The notes: generated from the letters alone by a model not told the origin. Positions 35,161 through 44,305 are shown, numbered from the stretch's first letter. The stretch: DNA of 64,000 nucleotides from Deltaproteobacteria bacterium (GCA_016183065.1 JACPFF010000030.1:30638-94637); one strand, 5' to 3'. Numbers and translations are program-made.

Positions 35161-37206
35161 ATGCCACAGTCACATCCTGAGACGATCAACCCGCTCAGTC
35201 TCTTGTCAGAACTGAGTTATCCGGAGTATCGGAACCGCCATATCTTTACGGCCCGCTTGCGACTGATCCTCGTCCTTGCGTTCGTCTTTCTCTATGTGTG
35301 GGGCCTCCAAGAGATGCTGCCGATTTCGCATCCTGCCACGATCGCGCTGGTCTTGGCCTCGGCCATCACGGTCATCGCCTACTACAACATCATCATCAAT
35401 GGTCAATGGATGGCGATCTCCTTTATTGCCGAAGTCCTGGCCGACATTGTCGGCATTTCCATCGTCACCATGCTGTTGGGCGGGGTCGGGAGCCTCGCGT
35501 TTCTCCTCTACTTCTGTTACACGTTGGCGGGCGGGCTTTTTTACAATTATCGGGTCGCCACCACGCTCGCGGTCGCATCGCTCTGCGGATTTTTTCTCCT
35601 GAGCGGCCTCACGTTTCACGGGGTGCTTGGCCCGCATCATGGAGTGTCGGGCTGGATGGTGCAGATAGAGCACGGCATCATGCTCTACCCGCTCTGGGTC
35701 CATCCCCTCTTGCTGGCCCTCTTTCTCCTCTTTGCGATTTACGGTGTCAAAATCGGCCACGACTTCAGTCAGCATCGCGAACGAATCCTCGAGGCCCGCA
35801 ATCGCGAATTGATGGCCCTCCAACGGATCGGCGGGATGATTCGCACCACCGCGCCACTTTCCATGGTCGCGGATCGTGTGGTCCAGGGACTCGTCGAGGG
35901 ACTCGATTTTGTCGGATCTCTCCTCTTTCTCGCTGATGCCCGCCGGAATCGCTTTCTCTGTCACCCTCCTGCTTCAAGCAACCTGATCACCCAGAGCGAA
36001 CAGCTCCTGGGCATCCGACTCCGCGATCTCTCGCTGCCGATGGATGCAAAAGAACATTTGCTGATTCAGCAGATCCTGGAACGAAAAATTCTCTTCCGAC
36101 GGCAGCTCACCGAGATCCTGCAGGATGCGCACCCGCGCATTCCCCCCGAACGGATACACCGCCTCCAGACCGAACTCGATATCCGGAAGATTGTCGTGAT
36201 TCCCCTCGTGGCCGAGGAAGAATTACTGGGGGCCTTGGTGGGATTTTCGCAAGAAGGGTTCGTGGAAGAGCGCGCGGTGGCGACGTTGGAGACCTTTGCC
36301 AACCAGGCCGCACTGGTCTTGCGGGTGACGTTCTTGATCGACGAACTGAAAGGGGCCAATCGCGAACTGCTTGAGGCCAATCGCGTCAAGAGCGAGTTTC
36401 TCGCAACCATGAGCCATGAGCTCCGGACGCCGCTCACGGCCATTATCGGTTTTTCCGAGCTGCTCATCGAAGGCGCCATGGGGACGACGACGAAGGAACA
36501 ACAGGAGAGCCTCCGCGAAATCCTGAACAACGGCGCCAATCTCCTGTCGCTCATCAACAACCTTCTCGATCTCGCCAAGGCGGAATCCGGGCGACTCACC
36601 CTGCAACTCTCCCGGTTTGATCTGCGCGAGTTGTTGGAACGGACGCAGCGCACTCTGGGATCCCTGCTGGCACGCAAGCATCATCATTTCGATCTACAGA
36701 TCCCGCGCGCGCTCCCCCCCATTGAGGCGGATGAGCGTCGCATCCAGCAGGTGCTGCTCAACCTCCTGGGCAATGCCATCAAATTTACGGACGATGGAGG
36801 AAATATCACGGTCCGTACCCTCTGGTTTGAGCGGCTTGACGCCATCCGTGGTCTCCACTGGCAGCCACATCTGGTCGATCTGCTTCCCTTTCGACATGGC
36901 GGGGTACTCATTCAAGTGAGCGATACCGGCATCGGCATTCCGCACGAACACCTCCGCTCGATCTTCGAGATGTTCAAACAGGTCGATAGTTCGGTGACAC
37001 GACGTTATGAAGGGACTGGTCTCGGACTCGCCCTCGTCCGCCAACTGATCGATATGCACCGCGGCACCATCTGGGCCGAGAGTGCCGAGGGTCAGGGGAC
37101 GACCTTCAATGCGCTCCTCCCGATTGTCCATCCCGCTCTCGTCGCTGAGGACGAGGCACCGCCATTGCCACAGCCGCCGGTCGCCACCATTCGGGTGCCG
37201 GTATAA
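35161..37206 (+). CDS. Membrane sensor histidine kinase with GAF domain
   Basis: 681 residues. About six N-terminal transmembrane helices (LRLILVLAFVFLYVWGL to HPLLLALFLLFAIYGV), a coiled-coil linker, a GAF domain (about 215-390, ALQRIGGMIRTTAPLSMVADRVV to TFANQAALVLRV), HisKA with phosphoacceptor H419 in MSHELRTPL, and HATPase with N box LLGNAIKFTD, G1 DTGIGIP and GTGLGLALV. It would autophosphorylate in response to an unknown membrane or cytoplasmic signal; no response regulator is adjacent. The start (ATG, GGGGAG upstream) lies just after repeat R5. Confidence 0.92.
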   Translation: MPQSHPETINPLSLLSELSYPEYRNRHIFTARLRLILVLAFVFLYVWGLQEMLPISHPATIALVLASAITVIAYYNIIINGQWMAISFIAEVLADIVGISIVTMLLGGVGSLAFLLYFCYTLAGGLFYNYRVATTLAVASLCGFFLLSGLTFHGVLGPHHGVSGWMVQIEHGIMLYPLWVHPLLLALFLLFAIYGVKIGHDFSQHRERILEARNRELMALQRIGGMIRTTAPLSMVADRVVQGLVEGLDFVGSLLFLADARRNRFLCHPPASSNLITQSEQLLGIRLRDLSLPMDAKEHLLIQQILERKILFRRQLTEILQDAHPRIPPERIHRLQTELDIRKIVVIPLVAEEELLGALVGFSQEGFVEERAVATLETFANQAALVLRVTFLIDELKGANRELLEANRVKSEFLATMSHELRTPLTAIIGFSELLIEGAMGTTTKEQQESLREILNNGANLLSLINNLLDLAKAESGRLTLQLSRFDLRELLERTQRTLGSLLARKHHHFDLQIPRALPPIEADERRIQQVLLNLLGNAIKFTDDGGNITVRTLWFERLDAIRGLHWQPHLVDLLPFRHGGVLIQVSDTGIGIPHEHLRSIFEMFKQVDSSVTRRYEGTGLGLALVRQLIDMHRGTIWAESAEGQGTTFNALLPIVHPALVAEDEAPPLPQPPVATIRVPV

Positions 37207-37418
37207 ACTCTGAGGGGGAGGAACATTATACGATTCAACTCTCTTCATGATTACATTTTTGACTTTAAAAATGTCGAAGAACTTTATACAAGGCGTTTCA
37301 CTGGCCAGGGAGTGCACAGGGTATCATCCGTGATATTGGCCTGATATTCTCATAAGATAGAGACGGTAGCGGGCGATCAATTTGACAGACGTGTAGTGAG
37401 GGTATAGGAGCGCGAGCG

Positions 37419-37928
37419 ATGAAAACGTTCTGGCATGACTTAGTCGTGCAAACAACGGAGAACAACCTTGCTGAGCTCGATCCCAAGCTGGCACAGTTTG
37501 TCGAGCGACATCATTTCTTTTATCTCCGCGATTTGACGCAGACCTTCCAGGCCCTGGTAACTGAGAGTGGCATTCGGGATGGTCTCTTTACGGCCCAATC
37601 GATGCATACCACCGCGGTCCTCAGCCTGAATGAGCTCGACGAACCGATGCTGGTCATGGATCTCTTGCGCACCCTGGAGACGCTTGCCCCCAAGGTGAAC
37701 GACTATCTCCACAACAGCAAGCTTCGCACCAAGAATCTCTGCGCCGAGGACAACAAGTGCGACCGCAACGCGGACGCGCACATCAAGGCGTTTTTGAGTG
37801 GCGGGCCAACGGCCAGCGCATTGGTGCGACACGGGGAACTGGTCCTAGGACGTTGGCAACGGTTTGCCTTTATTGACTACGACGGCCCACGGGACCGGCG
37901 CATCACGATCCAAATCATCGGCGAGTAA
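37419..37928 (+). CDS. YjbQ/UPF0047 family protein
   Basis: 169 residues, ATG at 37419 with TAGGAG upstream. The family signature is clear: MHTTAVLSLNELDEP and the later DRNADAHIKAFLSG, then GELVLGRWQRFAFIDYDGPR. The E. coli homologue YjbQ has weak thiamin phosphate synthase activity in vitro; the physiological role is unsettled. The 212 nt before it hold only sequence with a possible TTGACA at 37382. It overlaps the convergent otsB by 14 nt. Confidence 0.9.
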   Translation: MKTFWHDLVVQTTENNLAELDPKLAQFVERHHFFYLRDLTQTFQALVTESGIRDGLFTAQSMHTTAVLSLNELDEPMLVMDLLRTLETLAPKVNDYLHNSKLRTKNLCAEDNKCDRNADAHIKAFLSGGPTASALVRHGELVLGRWQRFAFIDYDGPRDRRITIQIIGE

Positions 37929-38736
37929 CACATCCCTCTTTCCTGACGGCCTTCCGCAGCGTGATCATGCTGGTCAACAGCGTCCACACCATCGACGGTG
38001 CTACCGTGCGGTAGTGCGCAATGGTCGATCCGCGGCCCACATGGATCGACACCCCAGGCGGACGCACTGACCGAAAGAGATCTTCATCTGTCGCGTCATC
38101 GCCGATGGCCAAGACCGTGGCCGCGCGTGCGGTGCCCCCACGCCGTGCCCTGATCCATTGCACGGCCCATCCCTTGTGATGCCGACTCCGGGGCCGCAAC
38201 TCGATGACCGCCTTCCCCTCCTGAATGCGCATGGCACCAGAGTGCGTATAGCGCCGAAAGATACGCCGCACCTGCGCACGGACGGCCCGCCAGCGAGTGC
38301 GCGGGACATTGCGATAATGCACGGCGAGCACCGGGCCCTTCTCTTCGACGAGGAGTCGCGGCATCTGGCGCGCGAGGCCGCGCAGATCGCGCGCCGCCCG
38401 CCGGATCACCCGCGCCCACCGGACCGCAGGCCGCACGCACCATTGACCGCCGACGCGAATCTCCAAGCCATGATTGCCCGCGTAATACGCCCGACGCACA
38501 CCCACGCGTGACTCCACATCGTGCACCTGCCGTCCCGAAATGATGGAAAGCGTGACGCCCGGCATGGCGGCCAATTGTGCGAGCACCCGTTGTTGTGCCC
38601 GGGAGAGTCGCGGGTCATGGGGATCACGTTGGATTGGCACCAATGTCCCGTCAAAATCGAGGGCAAGGGAGAGCTGCGCGGCAGAGGCACAGACGCGGAG
38701 AATCTGTGTGCGCGCCCTGGAGAGTGGCGCGGTCAT
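37915..38736 (-). CDS. otsB: Trehalose-6-phosphate phosphatase
   Basis: About 273 residues from ATG at 38736, which overlaps the otsA stop as ATGA; an upstream in-frame start is less likely. HAD motif I LALDFDGTLVP (nucleophile Asp), motif II SIISGR, and motif IV LAIGDDATDEDLF. It dephosphorylates trehalose 6-phosphate to trehalose in the cytosol, the step after OtsA. Translationally coupled to otsA. Confidence 0.93.
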   Translation of the reverse strand: MTAPLSRARTQILRVCASAAQLSLALDFDGTLVPIQRDPHDPRLSRAQQRVLAQLAAMPGVTLSIISGRQVHDVESRVGVRRAYYAGNHGLEIRVGGQWCVRPAVRWARVIRRAARDLRGLARQMPRLLVEEKGPVLAVHYRNVPRTRWRAVRAQVRRIFRRYTHSGAMRIQEGKAVIELRPRSRHHKGWAVQWIRARRGGTARAATVLAIGDDATDEDLFRSVRPPGVSIHVGRGSTIAHYRTVAPSMVWTLLTSMITLRKAVRKEGCVTRR

Positions 38737-40205
38737 ACCAGACGCGCCATGACCGCAATGGAGCGGCTGGCCCACCGGAAGATATTTTGCTCCATGACGG
38801 TCTCGTGCATCTGTTCCATCCGCAGGAGACGATCCTCCTCCGGCATGGTTAATGCGCGATGAAAGGCCTCGGCACAGTGCTCATCACTAAAGGGATTGAC
38901 CAGGATCGCCTCAGGCAATTCCTGTGCAGCACCGGCAAATCGGCTCAAAACGAGCATCCCACGGCATTCGGCCTGTGCCGCAACAAATTCCTTGGCCACG
39001 AGATTCATCCCGTCGTGGAGCGACGTCACCACGCAGACATCGGCAATCTGATAGAGCGGCACCAGGTCATCCGTCGAGACATTGTGGCGAATCAGCCTGA
39101 TCGGCTGCCATCGGTCGGTCCCGTATTGCGCGTTGATCTCCCCGACCAATCCCTCGACCTCTTCGCTCAAGAGACGATACGCCTCGATATGCGCCCGCGT
39201 CGTGGCCCCCAGCTGCACAAACACCGCGCGTTCTTTCCATTCAGGGTGCTGCTCGAGCATGAGACTGAAGGCGCGCAGGCGCTCCGGAATGCCCTTGGTA
39301 TAATCCAGGCGGTCCACGCCGAGCAAAATTTTCATCGCGGGCGAAATGCCGAGCACTCCCCGCCACTGCTCCCGCGCTGCCGCAGACTCCGGCGCTGCCG
39401 CCGTGACGGCAATCGTGCATGCGTCGATCCCGATCGGCAGTGGACGGACCATGGTTTCGATCCCGCCATGATGAAAGACCGAGTTGCGCTCACGGTCGAT
39501 GCGGATTTCCAATTCGCGATCGCAACAGTCGAGGAAATGATCGCCGTGCTGCTGGATGTGAAAACCGAGCAGATCATTGCCCAGGAGCCCCCACAGAATC
39601 TCCTGACGCCAGGGACAGATGCGGAAGTTGTCGTAGCTGGGCCATGGGATATGCCAGAAATGCGCCACAAGGACATCTGGCCGCCGGGCCTTCAACATCG
39701 CTGGCACGAGCGCCAGATGATAATCTTGCAGCCAGACCAATCCCGGTTCGGTCCCCAATTCATCGAGCACGGTCTCGGCAAAGCGGTGATTGACGCGCTG
39801 ATAGGCCTCCCAAGCCTCTGCGGAAAACTGGGGCCGCGTATAGGCCAGATGACAAAGGGGCCAGAGGGCATCGTTGGAAAACCCGTCATAGTACCCGCGC
39901 ATCTCTTCCGGCGTCAACCAAATGCGACGGATCGTATATTGGGGATCCTCCGGCGGGACGTGGACCCGGTCCTGTCCGTCGCTGACGACCCGATCGGCAT
40001 CCCCATGACCATGGGCCACGAGCGTCCCATGACAACAGCGCAAGATCGGATCGATGGCCGCGACAAGGCCTCCAGGAGGCCGCTGCACGATAATGCGCTC
40101 TCCCTGATAGTGATGACTATATGTCTCGCGATTGGCAACGATCACCAGCCGGATATCGCCCAGCTTCGTCTGGATAAACCGCTGCAACCGTTGAGTTGTC
40201 CACAT
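38733..40205 (-). CDS. otsA: Trehalose-6-phosphate synthase (GT20)
   Basis: 490 residues. [12 protein letters not shown] at the N-terminus, [11 protein letters not shown] and the NDP-sugar site [15 protein letters not shown]..., then [17 protein letters not shown], all in the order of the GT20 family. The N-terminal glycine loop is NRETYSH rather than the NR.P used by E. coli OtsA, so donor preference is unclear. It makes trehalose 6-phosphate from NDP-glucose and glucose 6-phosphate, an osmoprotectant pathway. Forms an operon with otsB; mscS nearby also concerns osmotic balance. Confidence 0.92.
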   Translation of the reverse strand: MWTTQRLQRFIQTKLGDIRLVIVANRETYSHHYQGERIIVQRPPGGLVAAIDPILRCCHGTLVAHGHGDADRVVSDGQDRVHVPPEDPQYTIRRIWLTPEEMRGYYDGFSNDALWPLCHLAYTRPQFSAEAWEAYQRVNHRFAETVLDELGTEPGLVWLQDYHLALVPAMLKARRPDVLVAHFWHIPWPSYDNFRICPWRQEILWGLLGNDLLGFHIQQHGDHFLDCCDRELEIRIDRERNSVFHHGGIETMVRPLPIGIDACTIAVTAAAPESAAAREQWRGVLGISPAMKILLGVDRLDYTKGIPERLRAFSLMLEQHPEWKERAVFVQLGATTRAHIEAYRLLSEEVEGLVGEINAQYGTDRWQPIRLIRHNVSTDDLVPLYQIADVCVVTSLHDGMNLVAKEFVAAQAECRGMLVLSRFAGAAQELPEAILVNPFSDEHCAEAFHRALTMPEEDRLLRMEQMHETVMEQNIFRWASRSIAVMARLV

Positions 40206-40302
40206 GCTTTTTATTCATTACCGGCAAAAGACACACTGTCAAGGCCTTCCAGGCCGCGGAGGCCGACCGCATTGCGGCGGATCTCCTGCTCGATTGCGGC
40301 AG

Positions 40303-41379
40303 CTACGCGTGGTCGGCCTTTGCCTGCGCGACCGTATGTTCAAGAAACACGGTCCGTGTCGGATAGGCGAATGTGATCCCCTCTTCGGCAAAACGCCTGA
40401 AAATTGCCAGATTGATCGCCTGTTGGGTATCCATGTACGCATGGTAGTCGGGGACCAGCATGTAATAGACGACCTCAAAATTCAGCGAACAATCCCCGTA
40501 GTCACAAAAATGGGCACGGTCAAAGCGTGTATCGGGCTGTGCCTCAATGATCTGACGGATGATGAGCGGTATTGTCACGAGCTGTTCATACGGTGTCTGA
40601 TAGACAACCCGCACGACGATCACGGCACGGCGCTCCTGCATCCGCTTGTAATTCCGGATACGGCTGCCGAGAAGGTCACCGTTGGCCAGAATCAGTTGCT
40701 CGCCGGAAAGACTGCGCAGGCGCGTGGTTTTCAGACCGATATGCTCGACCGTCCCGAGGAACTCCCCGACAATAATGAAATCCCCGACGACAAATGGTTT
40801 GTCACACATGATCGTGAGGGAGGAAAACAGATCGCCCAGAATATTCTGCACCGCCAATGCCACCGCCACCCCGCCGATACCGAGTCCGGCGACGAGCGCC
40901 GTAATATCGAAACCAAAATTATCGAGCGCCAGCAAGACAACGGCGGCAAAAAGGATCAATCGGGCGATAATGGTCAGGGCGGCAATCGATGTGATGCGCG
41001 AGGCATCGCGTTCGAGTTGCTGCATCTTGTAATGTTTGGCAACCACCGTAATCAAGTGATTGCCCCAGACAATCACTTGGAGCAACAATACGGCGAGCAC
41101 AAGAGTGCGCAGCATCTGCTGCGGGATTGCGCCGAGGACAACGGCGAGCGATCCGCAATAGAGTGCCACGGCACCGAGTGTGAACGCCGTCGTTTTCTTG
41201 ATGAGACCGACAATGACCGTATTGATGCTGGTCGGAGTCCGTTTCGCAGACTCCACCAGACGATGTGCCACAATCGCCTTCACAAGACGCAACAGCAGCC
41301 ATGTGCCAACGGCAAGCCCGATGGCGATCAACCACCATTGCACGCTGTTGTGCCAGATGACGACATTGAGATATTTCAT
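40303..41379 (-). CDS. MscS-family mechanosensitive channel
   Basis: About 358 residues from ATG at 41379 (MKYLNVVIWHN), supported by GAGGAG 6 nt upstream. Transmembrane segments in the first half (AIGLAVGTWLLLRLVKAIV to ILFAAVVLLALDNFGF), the pore helix GLGIGGVAVALAVQNILGDLFSS, and the cytoplasmic beta domain GDFIIVGEFLGTVEHIGLKTTRLRSL (in part). It opens on membrane tension and releases solutes on hypo-osmotic shock. Upstream of otsAB on the opposite side, separated by 97 nt without an obvious terminator. Confidence 0.92.
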   Translation of the reverse strand: MKYLNVVIWHNSVQWWLIAIGLAVGTWLLLRLVKAIVAHRLVESAKRTPTSINTVIVGLIKKTTAFTLGAVALYCGSLAVVLGAIPQQMLRTLVLAVLLLQVIVWGNHLITVVAKHYKMQQLERDASRITSIAALTIIARLILFAAVVLLALDNFGFDITALVAGLGIGGVAVALAVQNILGDLFSSLTIMCDKPFVVGDFIIVGEFLGTVEHIGLKTTRLRSLSGEQLILANGDLLGSRIRNYKRMQERRAVIVVRVVYQTPYEQLVTIPLIIRQIIEAQPDTRFDRAHFCDYGDCSLNFEVVYYMLVPDYHAYMDTQQAINLAIFRRFAEEGITFAYPTRTVFLEHTVAQAKADHA

Positions 41380-41489
41380 AGGTGACTCCTCGCTCACATC
41401 GGGAACGAGATCCGGCGCTGCAATCGGATCGTAGCAGACGATATGGTGCGTTAACTTTTCCTGAGTACATGCGTCTTACGGTACCATAA

Positions 41490-41541
41490 GTATTTCTCAC
41501 GTTTCATGAGCACATGTGTACTCATGAAACGTGAGAAATAC
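41490..41541. repeat. Perfect 21-bp inverted repeat upstream of mscS
   Basis: Arms GTATTTCTCACGTTTCATGAG (first 20 nt given from 41491: TATTTCTCACGTTTCATGAG) and the exact complement ending at 41541, spacer CACATGTGTA, itself containing the palindrome CACATGTG. It lies between the divergent mscS (41379) and DCC gene (41673), 111 nt from mscS. No T-run, so a protein-binding site or cruciform is more likely than a terminator. Nothing else is seen in 41380-41672. Confidence 0.8.
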
Positions 41542-41672
41542 GATATAGGACGGAAACATGGCGATAGTGTACGCCTTCCTGCACCAACGACGTCAAGATG
41601 ATTTCACAGCACCGGTGCGAAAAGCGATTGACGGGGACGTATGGATGCAGATAGCGACTTTCAGACCGCCCT

Positions 41673-42050
41673 ATGACAAAACCCGTCGTCATTTATGATG
41701 GGGAGTGCCCCTTTTGCCGCCGCGCCATCGCGTGGTACCGTGCCCATGATCCTGCAGGGCACATGGAGTATCTGTCCCGACAGAGTCCGGAACGTCTGCG
41801 CCGATATCCCATTTTTGACGATCCGAAATATCAAGGATCGATTCAGCTCCTTATGCCAGAGGGGGCGATTTTTTCCGGTGCCGAAGCCACGGGGAGGACG
41901 TTGACCTATCTCCACGGGTGGAGGTGGCGCTGGCTGGGGGCATGCATCCAGTGGCCCGGCATCCGCAGCCTCGCCCGGATCGGTTATCGATGGATCGCCA
42001 AGAATCGCCACCGCTTTGCGTGTAAAGATGACTCGTGTCGATTGCCGTAA
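41673..42050 (+). CDS. DCC-family (DUF393) thiol-disulfide oxidoreductase-like protein
   Basis: 125 residues. The N-terminal DCC signature VIYDGECPFCRRAIAWYRAHD contains the CxxC pair (C13/C16 region). The family is predicted to have a thioredoxin-like fold; a redox function is assumed rather than shown. The C-terminus ends with two more cysteines (FACKDDSCRLP). No signal peptide, cytosolic or peripheral. Divergent from mscS with a perfect dyad in between. Confidence 0.8.
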   Translation: MTKPVVIYDGECPFCRRAIAWYRAHDPAGHMEYLSRQSPERLRRYPIFDDPKYQGSIQLLMPEGAIFSGAEATGRTLTYLHGWRWRWLGACIQWPGIRSLARIGYRWIAKNRHRFACKDDSCRLP

Positions 42051-42162
42051 CTCTGTCCTTTTATAGCATTTTGCAGTCCTCCCCGCAGTTCCCTACCACA
42101 AGTGTTCCCCACCACCGTTGACGAACAGGCGACAGTCAGTTAGAGAGCCCGTCGATTGCTGA

Positions 42163-42340
42163 GACCAGCAGGCTGACGAAACATGTGTGAGACCGCTCCC
42201 ATCGTCTAGGCGGCGACCGAGGCGGGCACCCGCCGCCTTGAGGCGGCGGGTCGCCGAGGAAGTCCCCGCAGCGCGCAGCGCGGAGGGGATTAGGACCAGC
42301 AGGCTGACGAAACATGTGTGAGACCGCTCCCATCGTCTAG
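42163..42340 (+). repeat. 47-nt direct repeat flanking the E unit before tRNA-Glu
   Basis: 42163-42209 and 42294-42340 are identical: a 32-nt leader (GACCAGCAGGCTGACG...) plus the first 15 nt of tRNA-Glu. The 84 nt between hold an E unit. This could be a target-site duplication or a tandem duplication of leader and tRNA. Confidence 0.85.
42195..42296 (+). pseudogene. Interrupted partial tRNA-Glu copy with E unit (R6)
   Basis: GCTCCCATCGTCTAG (42195-42209) equals the start of tRNA-Glu; after GCGGC the E unit runs from GACCGAG at 42215 to GGGGA at 42289, and TTAGGAC (42290-42296) resumes the tRNA D arm. The unit therefore sits in the D loop, between CGG and TTAGGAC. Its first stem is GGCG/CGCC plus CACCCGCCGCC/GGCGGCGGGT; the second is TCCCC/GGGGA. 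Confidence 0.85.
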
Positions 42341-42397
42341 CGGTTAGGACGTAGCCCTCTCAAGGCTAAAACACGGGTTCGATTCCCGTTGGGAGCG
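42326..42397 (+). tRNA. tRNA-Glu (CUC)
   Basis: GCTCCCA...TGGGAGC acceptor, D arm GTCTAGCGGTTAGGAC, anticodon arm TAGCC-CTCTCAA-GGCTA (anticodon CTC), T arm ACGGGTTCGATTCCCGT, discriminator G. CCA not encoded. Confidence 0.95.
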
Positions 42398-42466
42398 CAG
42401 ATTTTCTAATGAAAACTGGCATTAAGAATGGATTTGAAAAGATGATTCTCTGATATGCAGTCAAGG

Positions 42467-43474
42467 CTATTTCACAGATGCCAACACATACTGCGTATTT
42501 TTATAAGTACCTAGTTTTTCAATAATTCCAGCTTGAAGAAGCGGTTTCAAAACGTAATGAGCGCCGGGGGTTGTTACACGCATGGCACGTGCAAAATCTC
42601 TGATACCCATTTTGCCCCGTTCCCGTAAGAGCTGAAGAAGTTTCTCCTGTCGCACTGTCAGAGATAAAGGCTCCTTAACCAAGGGGCCAAACGCAAGGAT
42701 TCTTGACTCAACCCGTTTAAGAGTTTCAAGGACGGTTTCCGCCATGCATTCTATCCATCCCCCCAAATCCTGTCCCTCTACTTGAACGCGTTGAAGATTT
42801 TTTATGTACAAGGCACGATTTTCCTGAAGTATCTCATCCAATGCAAAAATATGCAGTGTATCGAAACCTCTTCTATAGAGTTCCCATGTGGCCATAATTC
42901 TTGCAACACGGCCATTGCCGTCACGAAATGGATGAATTTCAGCCAGACGAAGATGTAGGATGGCTGATGAAAAAACAGCCGGCAATTCGCTGGCGGCAGT
43001 ATTTAGCCACTTTAAAAAATCACGAGTCTGTTTTGGAACATCTTTCCATGGTGATCCAACATGAAGACCAGCCCTGACATCTACTTTTCGATATTCTCCA
43101 ACAGGCCCCTCGTCAACAGCGCCTTCACCAAGAATTTTGTGCAGTTGAAAAATATTGCCCTCGATGATCTTTTTGGCATTTTCTCTTTTCTGTATCCATG
43201 AAAGCGCATTCAGGTAATTTCTAGCCATTTTTATGTGTTTGTCCGGATAGCCAATAGCTTCTTTTCCTTCCATCAGCCCCTTTATGGCCTCAAGCGAAAG
43301 GGTACAGCCCTCGATCGTCGTCGAACCCCATGCCGCCCTTGCCATGGCATCTTTGACTAGAGTTGGAACCCATGGGACACGAATGAGAGACGATCGTATC
43401 TGTTCCCTGATTCTTGCTACATCCTCAAGGAGGCGGACGACGCGGGCGGTTGTTTTGAATATCGGCTGGTACAT
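42467..43474 (-). CDS. Fic-family protein, likely class II AMP transferase
   Basis: 335 residues. Active-site loop HPFRDGNGR starting at H181, preceded by an N-terminal inhibitory helix motif STTIEG (residues 51-56, S/T-x3-E-G/N), which defines self-inhibited class II Fic proteins. The C-terminal third is a winged-helix module (LLQLLRERGKMGIRDFARAMRVTTPGAHYVLKPLL, in part) usually involved in DNA binding. It would AMPylate protein targets when relieved. AT-richer than neighbours, in an accessory block next to tRNA-Glu. Confidence 0.9.
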   Translation of the reverse strand: MYQPIFKTTARVVRLLEDVARIREQIRSSLIRVPWVPTLVKDAMARAAWGSTTIEGCTLSLEAIKGLMEGKEAIGYPDKHIKMARNYLNALSWIQKRENAKKIIEGNIFQLHKILGEGAVDEGPVGEYRKVDVRAGLHVGSPWKDVPKQTRDFLKWLNTAASELPAVFSSAILHLRLAEIHPFRDGNGRVARIMATWELYRRGFDTLHIFALDEILQENRALYIKNLQRVQVEGQDLGGWIECMAETVLETLKRVESRILAFGPLVKEPLSLTVRQEKLLQLLRERGKMGIRDFARAMRVTTPGAHYVLKPLLQAGIIEKLGTYKNTQYVLASVK

Positions 43475-43573
43475 TCTAGATAAAGTTTACATAAAGTGAT
43501 TCATACAGTCAATTGCATTCACAAAGTTTACATAAAGTCCTCTATAAAGAAGGGCTGTTACAAAATATCGGTA

Positions 43574-43815
43574 GTGGGGCCCCACAGGCTCACGCCCGTG
43601 GCACCCTGGGAGGAGGCTTCGCCGGAGCGCGACACCCCCCGGACTGACGTCCGGGGCCCCACGACCCAGCCGCACCGCGGCGTTGAAGGGGAGGCTCCAG
43701 CGGCTTTGCCGCTGGAGGGGGGTGTGGCGACGACCGAGTCCGGGCACCCGCGAAGCGGGTGGACGAGGAAGTACCCGGAGGCGGAGCCGCAGGGTACGTG
43801 AGCCCCTCCAATAGT
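43574..43815 (+). repeat. Hairpin cassette R7 with one E unit
   Basis: Longest clean copy: GTGGGGCCCCAC, a CCCGTGG segment, CCGGACTGACGTCCGG hairpin, GGGGCCCCACGACCCAGCCG, GCTCCAGCGGC stem, then GGCGAC interrupted by an E unit (43732-43797, stems GTCC/GGAC, CACCCGC/GCGGGTG and GTACCC/GGGTAC) and GTGAGCCCCTCCAATAGT. It lies between the Fic gene and the acylphosphatase gene. The rest of 43475-43966 has no gene I can support. Confidence 0.9.
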
Positions 43816-43966
43816 GGCGAACAAATACCGACAATTTGTAACCCTGATATCAATATCGATATAGATTGGTTCTATTATGGGGTTCGCGTAGTGACTGACT
43901 GGGAGCGCAGAACCCGGTCGAGAGACCGTTAGGCCTCGTGACCGGGCAGACACTTGGCTTTTCCGT

Positions 43967-44281
43967 CTACCGTTCGCCCTGCGGCCCAAAGGGATCGTCC
44001 ATGGCATCGAACGAGATGTCGAAGGTCGTAAATTCGCCCGTGGCCGCCGACCACGTCGCGTCGATGTGGTCAACACGGGCAGCGCGCGGGCCTCGTTGGC
44101 ACCAGACGTGCAGGGCTTCAAGCTGGGCCTGTGCGCCTTCGGCAAGGATCTCGACGCCCCCGTCCGTGTTGTTGCGGACCCAGCCGGTGATCCCGCCCAA
44201 CCGCCTGGCCTCCTCCAACGTCCCCGCGCGGAAGTAGACCCCTTGGACTTTACCGGCCACCACTAAATGCACCCGTTGCAT
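43967..44281 (-). CDS. acyP: Acylphosphatase
   Basis: 104 residues. Catalytic Arg18 in GKVQGVYFR and Asn37 in GWVRNN; the compact ferredoxin-like fold matches the family length of about 90-100. It hydrolyses carboxyl-phosphate bonds of acyl phosphates in the cytosol. The C-terminal 12 residues extend beyond the usual end. Downstream of the heavy-metal-binding protein gene on the same strand, 24 nt apart. Confidence 0.92.
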   Translation of the reverse strand: MQRVHLVVAGKVQGVYFRAGTLEEARRLGGITGWVRNNTDGGVEILAEGAQAQLEALHVWCQRGPRAARVDHIDATWSAATGEFTTFDISFDAMDDPFGPQGER

Positions 44282-44305
44282 ACGCAGCGTCTGTCGCAGG
44301 TTCCG

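Noticed and set aside
37382-37408. Promoter TTGACA ... TATAGG before yjbQ
   Set aside because: Spacing is only 15 nt and the -10 overlaps the ribosome binding site, so it was not annotated as a feature.
42195-42397. Attachment site of an integrated phage or island at tRNA-Glu
   Set aside because: The repeated part is the tRNA 5' end and the interval is only 131 nt; no integrase is encoded nearby.
43496-43801. ORFs over cassette R7 encoding EGEAPAALPLEG
   Set aside because: The same peptide is produced by every copy of the repeat; no independent gene evidence.
43900-43960. Possible tRNA around GGGAGCGCAG...GGCCTCGTGACC
   Set aside because: No acceptor pairing, no T-loop GTTCGA; only a chance GGGAGCG like the tRNA-Glu end.
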